Assembly (NCBI GenBank): GCA_015494725.1
Contig: WGAR01000194.1
Span: 1 to 8,970 of the forward strand
DNA: 8,970 nt
Origin: Thermodesulfobacteriaceae bacterium
GTDB lineage: Bacteria > Desulfobacterota > Thermodesulfobacteria > Thermodesulfobacteriales > Thermodesulfobacteriaceae
Direction of reading: 5' to 3'
In this document: positions 1 through 7,281 of the stretch, piece by piece
How positions within the stretch are numbered: the first letter of the stretch is position 1
Layout: every line of letters begins with the position of its first letter
The notes under the pieces: generated by a model
The model's input: only the letters and a program-made list of their open reading frames with translations
Databases searched by the model: none
What the model was told of the DNA's origin: nothing
Translations under genes and position numbers: made by a program

Positions 1-1207
1 CTTCCCTGCGGGCCCGGGCGTACCATTCCCGCCAGCGAGGGTTCTCCGGATTACTCCGCATCTCCCGGAGCACCCCTTCCGGATCCTCCACCATCTCCGG
101 GGTGACCCCCAGATAGGAAAGTCGGGTGGAGGGTAGGGCCTTCTCAAAGGGAATGAGGACCCTCTCCAGGACCCGCGATAGCGCCCGGGCCCCGGTGTTC
201 TCGCGGGAGGCCAGAGAGGCCATTCGCCTCAGGGCCTCGTCGGTAAAGGCCAGGTCTATGCCGTAGGCCCGAAAATCGCGTTTCTTGCTGACCACGATAA
301 CACTGTTGGGATTGGCCAGGATGGCGTAAAGGTCCTCCTCGGAAAGGGGATCGAAGACGGTGATTACCGGAAACCGCCCCACGAACTCCGACTCGAATCC
401 GTAGGCGATGAGATCTTCCGGAATCACGAACCGCAGATAGTTGATCTTAATGTCCTCGCGTTCCTGGATCTCGGAGAGGAATCCCAGCTTCTGTTTGTGC
501 AGACGCTTGCGGATGATCTCCTCCAGCCCGGAGAAGGCTCCGCTGGCGATGAAGAGGATGTATCGGGTATTGATGGTGTTGCGTTTCCGGCGCCCGGTGC
601 GTCGATAGTATTCGATGGCCTCCATCTGGGTGATGGGGTCGTGGGGCACCCGGAGTTCCACCTCGGTCTCCTCCAGGGGTTTGAGCAGGGCCCGCTGAAC
701 CCCGGTGCGGGAAACGTCCGGCCCCACGATATGACCGCTGGAGGCGATCTTGTCTATCTCGTCCAGATATACGATCCCGAAACGGGCCTTATCCACATTG
801 CCCTCGGCCTCCTGGACCAGGTCCCGAATGAGATCCTCCACATCCCCGCCCACGTAGCCGGTTTCGCTGAACTTGGTGGCATCCCCCTTGACGAAGGGCA
901 CCCCGATGCGCCGGGCGATGAGCTTGATCATGAAGGTCTTGCCCACCCCGGTGGGGCCGATGATGATAATGTTGTTCTTGACAAAACCCACCTCGTCGAA
1001 ACGCTCGCCCCGTTCCAGGAAGTACTTCACCCGGTGAAAATGGGTGCAGATCTTGGTGGCCAGAATACCCTTGGCCTCCCTTTGACCCACCAGGTATTCG
1101 TCCAGATAGGCCTCGAGATCCTCGGGCTTGAGATCAAAGTCGATCAGGGAGACCTTTTCGCGTTCTACCCAGCGGGTCTTCTGTTGAGGAAAAAAACGGA
1201 CCGCCAT
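1..1207 (-). CDS. ClpX-like AAA+ ATPase without N-terminal zinc domain (3' end outside window)
   Basis: AAA+ protein unfoldase of the ClpX/HslU (Hsp100) clade; 402 codons are visible, open to the window edge. ATG at 1207 is the first start after an in-frame TAA. Visible motifs: Walker A GPTGVGKT (residues 84-91), pore-loop GYVG (117-120), Walker B IVYLDE (145-150), arginine-finger region EFVGR ending at R278, and sensor-2 GAR ending at R341. The start DEYLVGQ (about 36-42) matches the beginning of the ClpX AAA+ domain, so the four-cysteine zinc-binding domain of canonical ClpX is absent. A tripeptide LGF (241-243) sits where ClpX carries its ClpP-docking IGF loop. TKFSETGYVG and ILFIASGAFSG read closer to HslU, giving a mixed character. 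By analogy it would unfold substrates for a peptidase (ClpP or HslV), but no peptidase gene is in view. Only a few C-terminal residues should be missing. Twelve nt downstream of priA. Family assignment is firm; the partner peptidase is not known. Confidence 0.9.
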   Translation of the reverse strand, partial: MAVRFFPQQKTRWVEREKVSLIDFDLKPEDLEAYLDEYLVGQREAKGILATKICTHFHRVKYFLERGERFDEVGFVKNNIIIIGPTGVGKTFMIKLIARRIGVPFVKGDATKFSETGYVGGDVEDLIRDLVQEAEGNVDKARFGIVYLDEIDKIASSGHIVGPDVSRTGVQRALLKPLEETEVELRVPHDPITQMEAIEYYRRTGRRKRNTINTRYILFIASGAFSGLEEIIRKRLHKQKLGFLSEIQEREDIKINYLRFVIPEDLIAYGFESEFVGRFPVITVFDPLSEEDLYAILANPNSVIVVSKKRDFRAYGIDLAFTDEALRRMASLASRENTGARALSRVLERVLIPFEKALPSTRLSYLGVTPEMVEDPEGVLREMRSNPENPRWREWYARARRE

Positions 1208-1219
1208 ATTGAGAAAACA

Positions 1220-3538
1220 TTATAACAGTTCCTCCGGGTCGCGATCAAGGGTTACGGAGATACCCGAGGGGACCAGCCGGGATTTCTCCCGAAGGAAGGC
1301 CCGGAGGACCTGATCCAGGGCGGAACTTCGAAGAGACCGGAGCAGGACCTGCCAGCGGTAGCGTCCGGCGAGCCGGGGAAGCGGAGCCGGGGCCGGCCCC
1401 AGGACCTCCGCCCTCCCCAGGGAGGCCAGAAAGGACGCGCTTTTCCGGGCCGCTTCCTCGGTCTTTTCCGGGCGGATTCCGGAAAAGACCAGGAGAGCCA
1501 GGCGGGAAAAAGGGGGGAACCCGAGCTGTTTCCTGCGCTCCAGTTCCTCCCGATAGAACCCCTCGTAATCCTCCCTGAGGGCACAGGCCACCGCGTAGTG
1601 GTGCGGAAGGCGGGTCTGGAGGATCACCCTTCCCGGGCTCGTCCCCCGACCGGCCCTTCCGGCCACCTGGACCAGAAGCTGGAAGGTGCGTTCCGCCGCC
1701 CGGAAATCCGGCAGATGCAGCCCCCCTTCGGCCCAGATCACCCCCACCAGGGAGACCCCGGGAAGATCGTGTCCCTGGGCCACCATCTGGGTCCCCACCA
1801 CGATCTGAATCTCCCCCCGCCGGAGACGCAGCAGGAGATCGTAGAGGCGTTTTTCCGAGGTAACGCTGTCCCGGTCCAGCCGGGCCACACCGACTCCGGG
1901 GAACCGCTGCCGGAGCTCCTCCTCCAGCCGCTCGGTACCGATCCCCACCGTTCGAAAGCGGGTGCCCTCACACCGGGGACATACCGGGAAGGCCGGCTGG
2001 CTGAAACCGCAATGATGACACAGGAGAATCCCGGACCCACGGTGATAGGTGAGGGTAAGGGAGCAGTTGGGACACTCCAGGGCCTCTCCGCACTCCCGGC
2101 AGAAGACCACCGGAGCATAGCCTCTCCGGTTGAGGAAGAGGAGGACCTGTTCGCCCCGCTTCAGGGTTTCCTCCATGGCGGCGGTGAGCTCCGGGGTGAG
2201 ATATTCCCCGGGGCGCTGAAGCACCACCAGCTCGATCCTGGGGGGACGGCGTCCGGCCGGACGTCGGCGGAGACGAAGGAGTGTATAACGTCCCTCCCGG
2301 GCCAGGAAATAGCTTTTTACACTGGGGGTGGCGGAACCCAGAATCACCGTGGCCCCGCAGAGCTTGCCCCGCATAAGGGCCAGATCCCGGGCCTGATACC
2401 GCAATCCCTCGCTCTGTTTGTAGGTACCCTCGTGTTCCTCGTCCACCACGATCAACCCCGGACGACGCAGAGGGGCGAAGACCGCGGAACGGGCCCCCAC
2501 CACCACCCGGGCCTCTCCCCGGGCGATGCGAAACCATTCCGCCGCCCGCCACCCTGCGGAAAGTGCGCTGTGCAGCACCGCCACCTGCGACCCGAAACGA
2601 GCCACCAGATGGGCCTCCACATACGGAGTGAGGGCGATCTCCGGCACCAGGACCAGCACGTCCTTCCCCTGGGCCAGGGCCTCCTCGGCCACCTTTAGAT
2701 AGACTAGGGTCTTCCCGCTTCCGGTAACCCCGTGAAGAAGAAAGGTCCGGAACCCCTGGCCCAGGGCCTGGCGAATCTCCCCGATGACCCGTTTTTGTTC
2801 CGAATCCGGTTCGGGGAGGGAGAGATCTCCCAGCACCGGGCCCTTGCGCAGACGCGGAAGGCGGAGACGGCGCACCCTTCCGGAGGAGATCCAGGCCCGG
2901 ACCTCCTCCCGGCCGAATTCCTCCTCCAGGAGCCGCCGGGGCCAGCGCTTCCGGCGCCGGAGGATCTCTTCGCCCTCGGAAAGCGGTTCCTCCCCCACGA
3001 ATTCCAGCCATTCCTCCATCGGAGGTTGAAGCCCGCGTTGATCCTCCACCTCCTCCAGGAGCCCCTCTTTTACCAGACGTTCGATTTCCCCGGCCGAGGG
3101 AATAATCCCTTCGGCCAGGACCCGCCGGATCAGACGGGGCCTCGTGAGAACGGACCATCCCTCCGGAAGGCGACCCTCCCGCAGGGCCCGGCGTCCCGCC
3201 GCACTCAGGCGAACCCGGCGCTTGAGTTCCCGAAAGAACCCCGGGGGGAAGGCCTGGCGCACCATCTCCCCGGGAGGGCAGAGATAATATTCCCAGCACC
3301 AGCGCAGGAAGTGCAGGAGTTCCGGGGAGAGAAGGGGTTCGGGGTCTAGCAGATCCTCAATCTCCCGAACCTCAGCCGGAAGCTCCGTCCCCTCGGGGAT
3401 GGATTCCAGGATCACCCCCACCAGGCGACGCCGCTTAAGCGGCACCACCACCCGGCTGCCCGGGGATAGGGGCCGGGAGGAGGCATAAATCAGGGGCTCT
3501 TTCAGGGGAAGGGGCAGGATTACCCGATAAAAGAACAC
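1220..3538 (-). CDS. priA: Primosomal protein N' (replication restart helicase PriA)
   Basis: Superfamily 2 3'-to-5' DNA helicase that recognises stalled forks and D-loops and starts primosome reassembly; cytoplasmic. 772 residues, against 732 in E. coli. The N-terminal DNA 3'-end-binding region (FYRVILPLPL, then SPGSRVVVPL) is present. Helicase motifs: GVTGSGKT (270-277), LVPEIALTP (297-305), DEEH (366-369), GSATP (401-405), and QVAGRAGR (624-631). Eight cysteines form the PriA zinc-binding insert (C480, C483, C489, C492, C507, C510, C520, C523), all retained. The motif-V region reads WAEGGLHLPDFRAAER, with Glu where many homologues have Asp. The C-terminal LGPAPAPLPRLAGRYRWQ is characteristic. 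The start is GTG at 3538, 5 nt after the galU stop, with no convincing Shine-Dalgarno, so reinitiation after galU is likely. The C-terminal LDRDPEELL matches the usual PriA ending. Confidence 0.97.
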   Translation of the reverse strand: MFFYRVILPLPLKEPLIYASSRPLSPGSRVVVPLKRRRLVGVILESIPEGTELPAEVREIEDLLDPEPLLSPELLHFLRWCWEYYLCPPGEMVRQAFPPGFFRELKRRVRLSAAGRRALREGRLPEGWSVLTRPRLIRRVLAEGIIPSAGEIERLVKEGLLEEVEDQRGLQPPMEEWLEFVGEEPLSEGEEILRRRKRWPRRLLEEEFGREEVRAWISSGRVRRLRLPRLRKGPVLGDLSLPEPDSEQKRVIGEIRQALGQGFRTFLLHGVTGSGKTLVYLKVAEEALAQGKDVLVLVPEIALTPYVEAHLVARFGSQVAVLHSALSAGWRAAEWFRIARGEARVVVGARSAVFAPLRRPGLIVVDEEHEGTYKQSEGLRYQARDLALMRGKLCGATVILGSATPSVKSYFLAREGRYTLLRLRRRPAGRRPPRIELVVLQRPGEYLTPELTAAMEETLKRGEQVLLFLNRRGYAPVVFCRECGEALECPNCSLTLTYHRGSGILLCHHCGFSQPAFPVCPRCEGTRFRTVGIGTERLEEELRQRFPGVGVARLDRDSVTSEKRLYDLLLRLRRGEIQIVVGTQMVAQGHDLPGVSLVGVIWAEGGLHLPDFRAAERTFQLLVQVAGRAGRGTSPGRVILQTRLPHHYAVACALREDYEGFYREELERRKQLGFPPFSRLALLVFSGIRPEKTEEAARKSASFLASLGRAEVLGPAPAPLPRLAGRYRWQVLLRSLRSSALDQVLRAFLREKSRLVPSGISVTLDRDPEELL

Positions 3539-3543
3539 CCCGA

Positions 3544-3560
3544 TTAAAGCCAGGCTTTAA
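3544..3560. repeat. 17-bp perfect palindrome at the galU stop codon
   Basis: TTAAAGCC and GGCTTTAA surround one central base. It covers the last five galU codons and its stop, and ends 5 nt before the priA GTG. In RNA it can form a 7-bp stem with a 3-nt loop. No U-tract follows in the leftward direction, so it is not a standard terminator. Confidence 0.7.
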
Positions 3561-4407
3561 GGAATTGTCTCACCTTCGGTCCCAGCTGGGGATCCTTTAG
3601 GGCCAGGGCCAGAGTGGCTTTGATGAACCCCTCGGGATTTCCGGTATCGTAGCGGGTGCCTTTTATCTCCAGGGCATAGACCGGATGACCGTCCCGCACC
3701 ATGGCCGAAACGGCATCGGTGAGCTGGATCTCGCCCCCGGCCCCGGGAGGCGTCTTCTCGAGATAGGTGAAGATCTCCGGGAAAAAGACGTAACGCCCCA
3801 GGATGGCCAGATCCGAAGGGGCCTCCTCCGGCCGGGGTTTTTCCACCACCTCCTCGAGCCGATAGAGCCCCTCGCGCACCTCGCTCCCGGCGATAACCCC
3901 GTAGCGATGGATTTCCTCCCGCGGCAGACGTTCCACCGCGATTACCGAGGCCTTGAGTTCCTCGGCCACCCGGATGAGCTGCCCCAGAGCGGGTTCCTCT
4001 CCATCCACCACGTCGTCGCCCAGAAGGACCCCGAAGGGCTCGTTTCCCACCAGAGGGGCCGCCACCAGGATGGCATGCCCCAGCCCCAGAGGCTTCTTCT
4101 GCCGCACGGCAGAAAGATTCTCCACCAGGTTGGAGGTGCGACGCACCTCGGCCAGAAGATCCTTCTTGCCCTTGGCCTCCAGTTCGGCCTCCAGTTCAGG
4201 GTCCAGATCGAAGTGGTCCAGCAGGGATTCCTTTCCCCGGGAGACCACGAAGATGATGTCCTTGATCCCGGCGGCTACGGCCTCCTCCACGATGTATTGG
4301 ATCACCGGTTTATTAATCAGACAGAGCATCTCCTTGGGGATGGCCTTGGTGGCCGGGAGCATGCGCGTCCCCAGCCCGGCCACCGGAAGAACGGCTTTGC
4401 GAATCAT
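3544..4407 (-). CDS. galU: UTP--glucose-1-phosphate uridylyltransferase
   Basis: Makes UDP-glucose and pyrophosphate from UTP and glucose-1-phosphate, the precursor for LPS, capsule and other glycans; cytoplasmic. 287 residues (E. coli GalU about 302). Nucleotide-binding loop GLGTRMLPATKAIPKE (11-26), metal/nucleotide LGDD (129-132), EKP (189-191), GGEIQLTDA (224-232) and the sugar-phosphate region KGTRYDTG (249-256) are all intact. The full GalU signature separates it from RfbA-type thymidylyltransferases and GlmU. ATG at 4407 overlaps the stop of the upstream zinc-ribbon gene as ATGA, behind a near-perfect Shine-Dalgarno. ELEAELEA at residues 71-78 is encoded by an exact 12-bp tandem repeat (4174-4197). 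E. coli GalU has a similar acidic helix here with no length change, so this is probably not a recent insertion. Confidence 0.97.
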   Translation of the reverse strand: MIRKAVLPVAGLGTRMLPATKAIPKEMLCLINKPVIQYIVEEAVAAGIKDIIFVVSRGKESLLDHFDLDPELEAELEAKGKKDLLAEVRRTSNLVENLSAVRQKKPLGLGHAILVAAPLVGNEPFGVLLGDDVVDGEEPALGQLIRVAEELKASVIAVERLPREEIHRYGVIAGSEVREGLYRLEEVVEKPRPEEAPSDLAILGRYVFFPEIFTYLEKTPPGAGGEIQLTDAVSAMVRDGHPVYALEIKGTRYDTGNPEGFIKATLALALKDPQLGPKVRQFLKAWL

Positions 4408-5018
4408 ACCGGCTTGACCTCCTTTAGACTCTGGTAATAGGGTCGATAGAGACCCTCCCAGTAGGTGCGGGCCCGGGCATAGATCTCCTCGAAACGGTCC
4501 AGATGTTCGGGCTGACAGACCAGATGCATGCCGGAAAGGAAGATCTCACGGGGATCAAGGGTGCGATAATGGGAGGAGACCCAGATACGGAAGATGCGCC
4601 GGTATTCCTCCATGGAAAGGTCCTGACCCAGATGGGACTCGCACGCCGAGACCAGCTCGCGATCCTCGGTGCCGTAAAGGAGCACCTGGGGCACCAGGAT
4701 CCGTAGCCATTTGCGCAACTCATCCACTGATCGGAACCTGCGCAGGGAAAAACCGGCTGCTTCCAAGGTCTTTTCCACCGGGGTCGAGGGCCGGGGAAGG
4801 TCCCAGAAGAAAAGGGCTACCGGACCGGAAAGGAGGAAGTCCTCCAGGCCGCCGATCTCTCCCGTGGACGCTTCCGCAGCCGGGGGTCTGGCCGAAGCCC
4901 GGAGGAGCTTGCCCCCGCATTCCGGGCAGAAGAGGACCTCTCCCTTGATTTCCTCGGCCGGTCGGCGTAAACGATACCTGCGGGAACATTTCTCACAGAC
5001 GAACTCTACCTTTTCCAC
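4404..5018 (-). CDS. Zinc-ribbon protein with a possible degenerate receiver-like domain
   Basis: Not recognised as a named family. A longer reading from an ATG at 5138 would lie almost wholly inside the pilU-like gene. GTG at 5018 is chosen because GAGGGG sits 8 nt upstream and the zinc ribbon begins at once; this gives 204 residues. Residues 6-34 hold two CxxC pairs (C8/C11 and C31/C34), a zinc-ribbon knuckle. A low-complexity Ala/Pro linker follows (about 41-55). Residues 67 to about 190 alternate predicted strands and helices: VALFFWD (67-73), a helix near 79-90, SLRRF, a helix near 98-108, QVLLYG (111-116), FRIWVSS (143-149), HLVCQP (165-170), and a helix from 171. This order resembles a response-regulator receiver, but the usual phospho-acceptor Asp after strand 3 is not seen (LLYG). 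No membrane segment. It overlaps the pilU-like gene by 13 nt and galU by 4 nt, so it is made with both. A role in pilus control is a guess from position. Confidence 0.8.
   Translation of the reverse strand: MEKVEFVCEKCSRRYRLRRPAEEIKGEVLFCPECGGKLLRASARPPAAEASTGEIGGLEDFLLSGPVALFFWDLPRPSTPVEKTLEAAGFSLRRFRSVDELRKWLRILVPQVLLYGTEDRELVSACESHLGQDLSMEEYRRIFRIWVSSHYRTLDPREIFLSGMHLVCQPEHLDRFEEIYARARTYWEGLYRPYYQSLKEVKPV
4417..4425 (-). promoter_or_regulatory. Strong ribosome binding site of galU
   Basis: On the minus strand this reads AAAGGAGGT, nearly full anti-Shine-Dalgarno complementarity, 9 nt before the galU ATG. It lies inside the last codons of the zinc-ribbon gene. galU may therefore be translated more strongly than its upstream neighbour even though the two genes overlap as ATGA. 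Confidence 0.8.
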
Positions 5019-6193
5019 CGAAGATTCCCCTCGTCCAGATCCAGGGAGAGTTTTTCCAGTTCTATTTCGGAGGTCTTTTCGCCCCGGGAAGCCTTGATCA
5101 GGTCTATTTCCCGCCCCACCAGGTCCCTCCTGATACAATAAGCTAAGGCCGTTTCCTCGGTGATCAAGCCCTGACGGTAGAGTTCGATGATGTGCTGGTC
5201 AAAGGTCTGCATGTGATAGGGGCTTCCCTGACGCATTACGTCGTAGAAGGTCTTGCCCTCCTCCTCGCCCCGGAGGATGATCTCCCGGGCCCGGATATTG
5301 TTGTAAAGGATATCGAAGATGGCCACCCGGCCACCCCCCACCTTGGGAAGTAGCCTCTGCCCCACGATCCACCGGATACAGTCGGCCAGACGCCCCCGGA
5401 TCTGATGTTCTTCCTCGATGGTGAAGAAGCCCAGGATACGATTGATGGTATTTCCGGCTCCCACGGTATGCATGGTGGAGAGCACCAGGTGTCCGGTTTC
5501 CGCCGCCGCCAGGGCGATCTCCATGGTTTCCCGATCCCGGATTTCTCCCACCAGGATGACCTGCGGGGCCTGGCGCAGGGCCGCCCGCAGCCCGCTGGCG
5601 AAACTGTCGAAATCGGTCCCCAGTTCTCGCTGACTGAAGGTGGCCTTTTTCGAGGTATGCACGTATTCCACCGGATCCTCCAGGGTGACCACATGCACGG
5701 CCTCGCGCTCGTTGATCTCGTTGAGGATAGCCGCCAGCGAGGTGGTCTTTCCCTGGCCGGTGGCTCCGGTGACCAGCACGATGCCGCTCTTTTCCTGGGC
5801 AATACGGTAAAAGGCCTGGGGCAGCCCCAGCTCGGAGATGGAGGGGACCCGGGCCGGAAGCTTGCGCATGACGATATTGTAGTTGCCCTGCCGGGAGTAG
5901 ATGTTCACCCGGAAACGGGTCCCATCCGGCAAACGATAGGAAAGATCCGCGGACCCGGTACGGATCAGGTCCTCGAAAAGGCGAGGATTACGATGCAGGA
6001 GATTGAAGGCGATGGTTTCCGTCTGCAGCGGGGTCAACCTTTCCACCGGCCAGTCCGGCAGGTTTACGGAACGAAGCCGTCCGTCCACCGCCACCTGGAA
6101 GGGACGCCCGGCCACGATCAGGATGTCGCTGACCCTCTCGTGGACCCGGGCCAGAGCCCCTATGAGTTCGCTTATGTCTATCTCTCGAATCAT
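5006..6193 (-). CDS. PilT/PilU-family type IV pilus ATPase (second copy, PilU-like)
   Basis: Hexameric secretion-type ATPase of the PilT/GspE superfamily, acting at the inner-membrane base of the type IV pilus. 395 residues. N-terminal PAS-like domain (SDILIVAGRPF at 22-32), Walker A GATGQGKT (143-150), Asp box LEDPVEY (171-177), Walker B VILVGE (212-217) and His box TGHLVLSTMH (233-242). The GATG form of Walker A, MQTFDQ (328-333) and the following LYRQGLITEETAL resemble PilU more than PilT. The retraction motif AIRNLIRE of PilT is replaced by IRAREIILRGE (300-310). A charged C-terminal tail (about 370-395) extends past the usual end. In known systems PilU assists PilT and depends on it for retraction. 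ATG at 6193 forms an ATGA overlap with the pilT stop, and GGAG lies 8 nt upstream. Superfamily is certain; PilU rather than another PilT paralogue is likely. Confidence 0.9.
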   Translation of the reverse strand: MIREIDISELIGALARVHERVSDILIVAGRPFQVAVDGRLRSVNLPDWPVERLTPLQTETIAFNLLHRNPRLFEDLIRTGSADLSYRLPDGTRFRVNIYSRQGNYNIVMRKLPARVPSISELGLPQAFYRIAQEKSGIVLVTGATGQGKTTSLAAILNEINEREAVHVVTLEDPVEYVHTSKKATFSQRELGTDFDSFASGLRAALRQAPQVILVGEIRDRETMEIALAAAETGHLVLSTMHTVGAGNTINRILGFFTIEEEHQIRGRLADCIRWIVGQRLLPKVGGGRVAIFDILYNNIRAREIILRGEEEGKTFYDVMRQGSPYHMQTFDQHIIELYRQGLITEETALAYCIRRDLVGREIDLIKASRGEKTSEIELEKLSLDLDEGNLRWKR

Positions 6194-7281
6194 CCCGGTA
6201 TCTCCGTAAAATCGGTCAGTTCGGCCTTTTTCACGAAGGGCATGAACCGGCTCTTGTCTATGGCCTTGTTCAGGGCCTCCTCCGGACTGATGTACCCCTT
6301 CTGGAGATAGTCCATGATGCAGTCGTCCAGGGAGATCATGCCGTATTTGCGCCCGGTCTGGATGATGGAGGGGATCTGGTAGGTCTTGCCCTCCCGGATG
6401 AGATTCCGCACCGCCGGGGTGGCGATGAGGATCTCCAGGGCCACGATCCGCCCCGGTCGGTCTATGCGTTTGAACATGGTCTGAGAGATCACCGCCCGCA
6501 GGGACTCGGAGAGAGAGGAACGGATCTGGGGTTGCTGCTCGTGCGGAAAGATCTCGATGATCCGATCCACGGTCTGTGCCGCGGAGATGGTGTGCAGGGT
6601 GGAGAGCACCAGATGCCCGGTAAGGGCCGCCTCCAGGGCCAGGGAGATGGTCTCGAGATCCCGCATTTCGCCCACCAGGATGATATCCGGGTCCTCGCGC
6701 AGGGCCGCCCGAAGGGCGGTGGCAAAGGAGCGGGTGTGCACCCCCACCTCCCTCTGGTTCACCAGGCAGCTCTTGGGTTTATGGACGAATTCGATGGGGT
6801 CCTCAATGGTGAGGATATGGTCCTTGCGCATGCGATTGGCGTAATCCACCATGGCCGCAAGGGTGGTGGATTTTCCCGAACCCGTGGGCCCGGTTACCAG
6901 CACCAGCCCCTTGGGAAGGAGGGCCAGGCGGTTGAGGATCTGGGGCAGCCCCAGTTCCTCGATGCTACGGATCTGACTGGGAATGAGGCGGAAGACCGCT
7001 CCCACCCCCCGGTGCTGCTGAAAGAAATTCACCCGGAAACGGGCCAGCCCCGGGACCTCGAAGCCGAAGTCCACATCGCCGGTCTCTTCAAATTGTTTGA
7101 TCTTTTCCTCCGGGGTGATCTCGTAGAGCATGGCCCGGAGCTCTTCGTTGTCCAGCACCTTGTACTTGACCCGCTGAAGGTCGCCGTGGACCCGAAGGAT
7201 GGGGGGATTGCCTGCGGAAAGGTGGAGGTCCGAAGCCCCGGTATCCACCATGAGCTTGAGAAAAGCGTCTATCTTGGCCAT
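6190..7281 (-). CDS. pilT: Type IV pilus retraction ATPase PilT
   Basis: Hexameric ATPase that depolymerises the type IV pilus for twitching motility and DNA uptake, acting at the cytoplasmic face of the pilus machine. 363 residues, close to the usual 340-370. It begins with the typical MAKIDAFLKLMVDTGASDLH. Walker A GPTGSGKSTT (131-140), Asp box TIEDPIEF (158-165), Walker B IILVGE (200-205), and His box TGHLVLSTLH (221-230) are intact. AVRNLIREGK (290-299) is the PilT-specific retraction signature, present with Val for Ile. ATG at 7281 has AAGGGG (7288-7293 on this strand) 6 nt upstream. It is the first gene of the leftward array, transcribed from the 70-bp divergent spacer, and its stop overlaps the next gene as ATGA. 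Confidence 0.97.
   Translation of the reverse strand: MAKIDAFLKLMVDTGASDLHLSAGNPPILRVHGDLQRVKYKVLDNEELRAMLYEITPEEKIKQFEETGDVDFGFEVPGLARFRVNFFQQHRGVGAVFRLIPSQIRSIEELGLPQILNRLALLPKGLVLVTGPTGSGKSTTLAAMVDYANRMRKDHILTIEDPIEFVHKPKSCLVNQREVGVHTRSFATALRAALREDPDIILVGEMRDLETISLALEAALTGHLVLSTLHTISAAQTVDRIIEIFPHEQQPQIRSSLSESLRAVISQTMFKRIDRPGRIVALEILIATPAVRNLIREGKTYQIPSIIQTGRKYGMISLDDCIMDYLQKGYISPEEALNKAIDKSRFMPFVKKAELTDFTEIPG

Noticed and set aside
497..1225. 242-residue open frame on the plus strand
   Set aside because: It is antisense to the ClpX-like gene, whose AAA+ motifs are all intact; the translated sequence is low-complexity Gly/His/Pro-rich, as expected of a reverse-frame shadow in GC-rich DNA.
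1968..3299. 443-residue open frame on the minus strand inside priA
   Set aside because: It is an alternate frame of priA with extreme Gly/Pro/Arg content and no recognisable domain.
4174..4197. Exact 12-bp tandem repeat in galU
   Set aside because: It encodes ELEAELEA in a helix that has similar composition and the same length in E. coli GalU, so it is not an insertion or a regulatory repeat.
5019..5138. Longer N-terminus for the zinc-ribbon protein, starting at 5138
   Set aside because: This stretch lies within the end of the pilU-like gene, reads as a disordered Gly/Arg-rich leader, and a GTG with a good Shine-Dalgarno sits just before the zinc ribbon.
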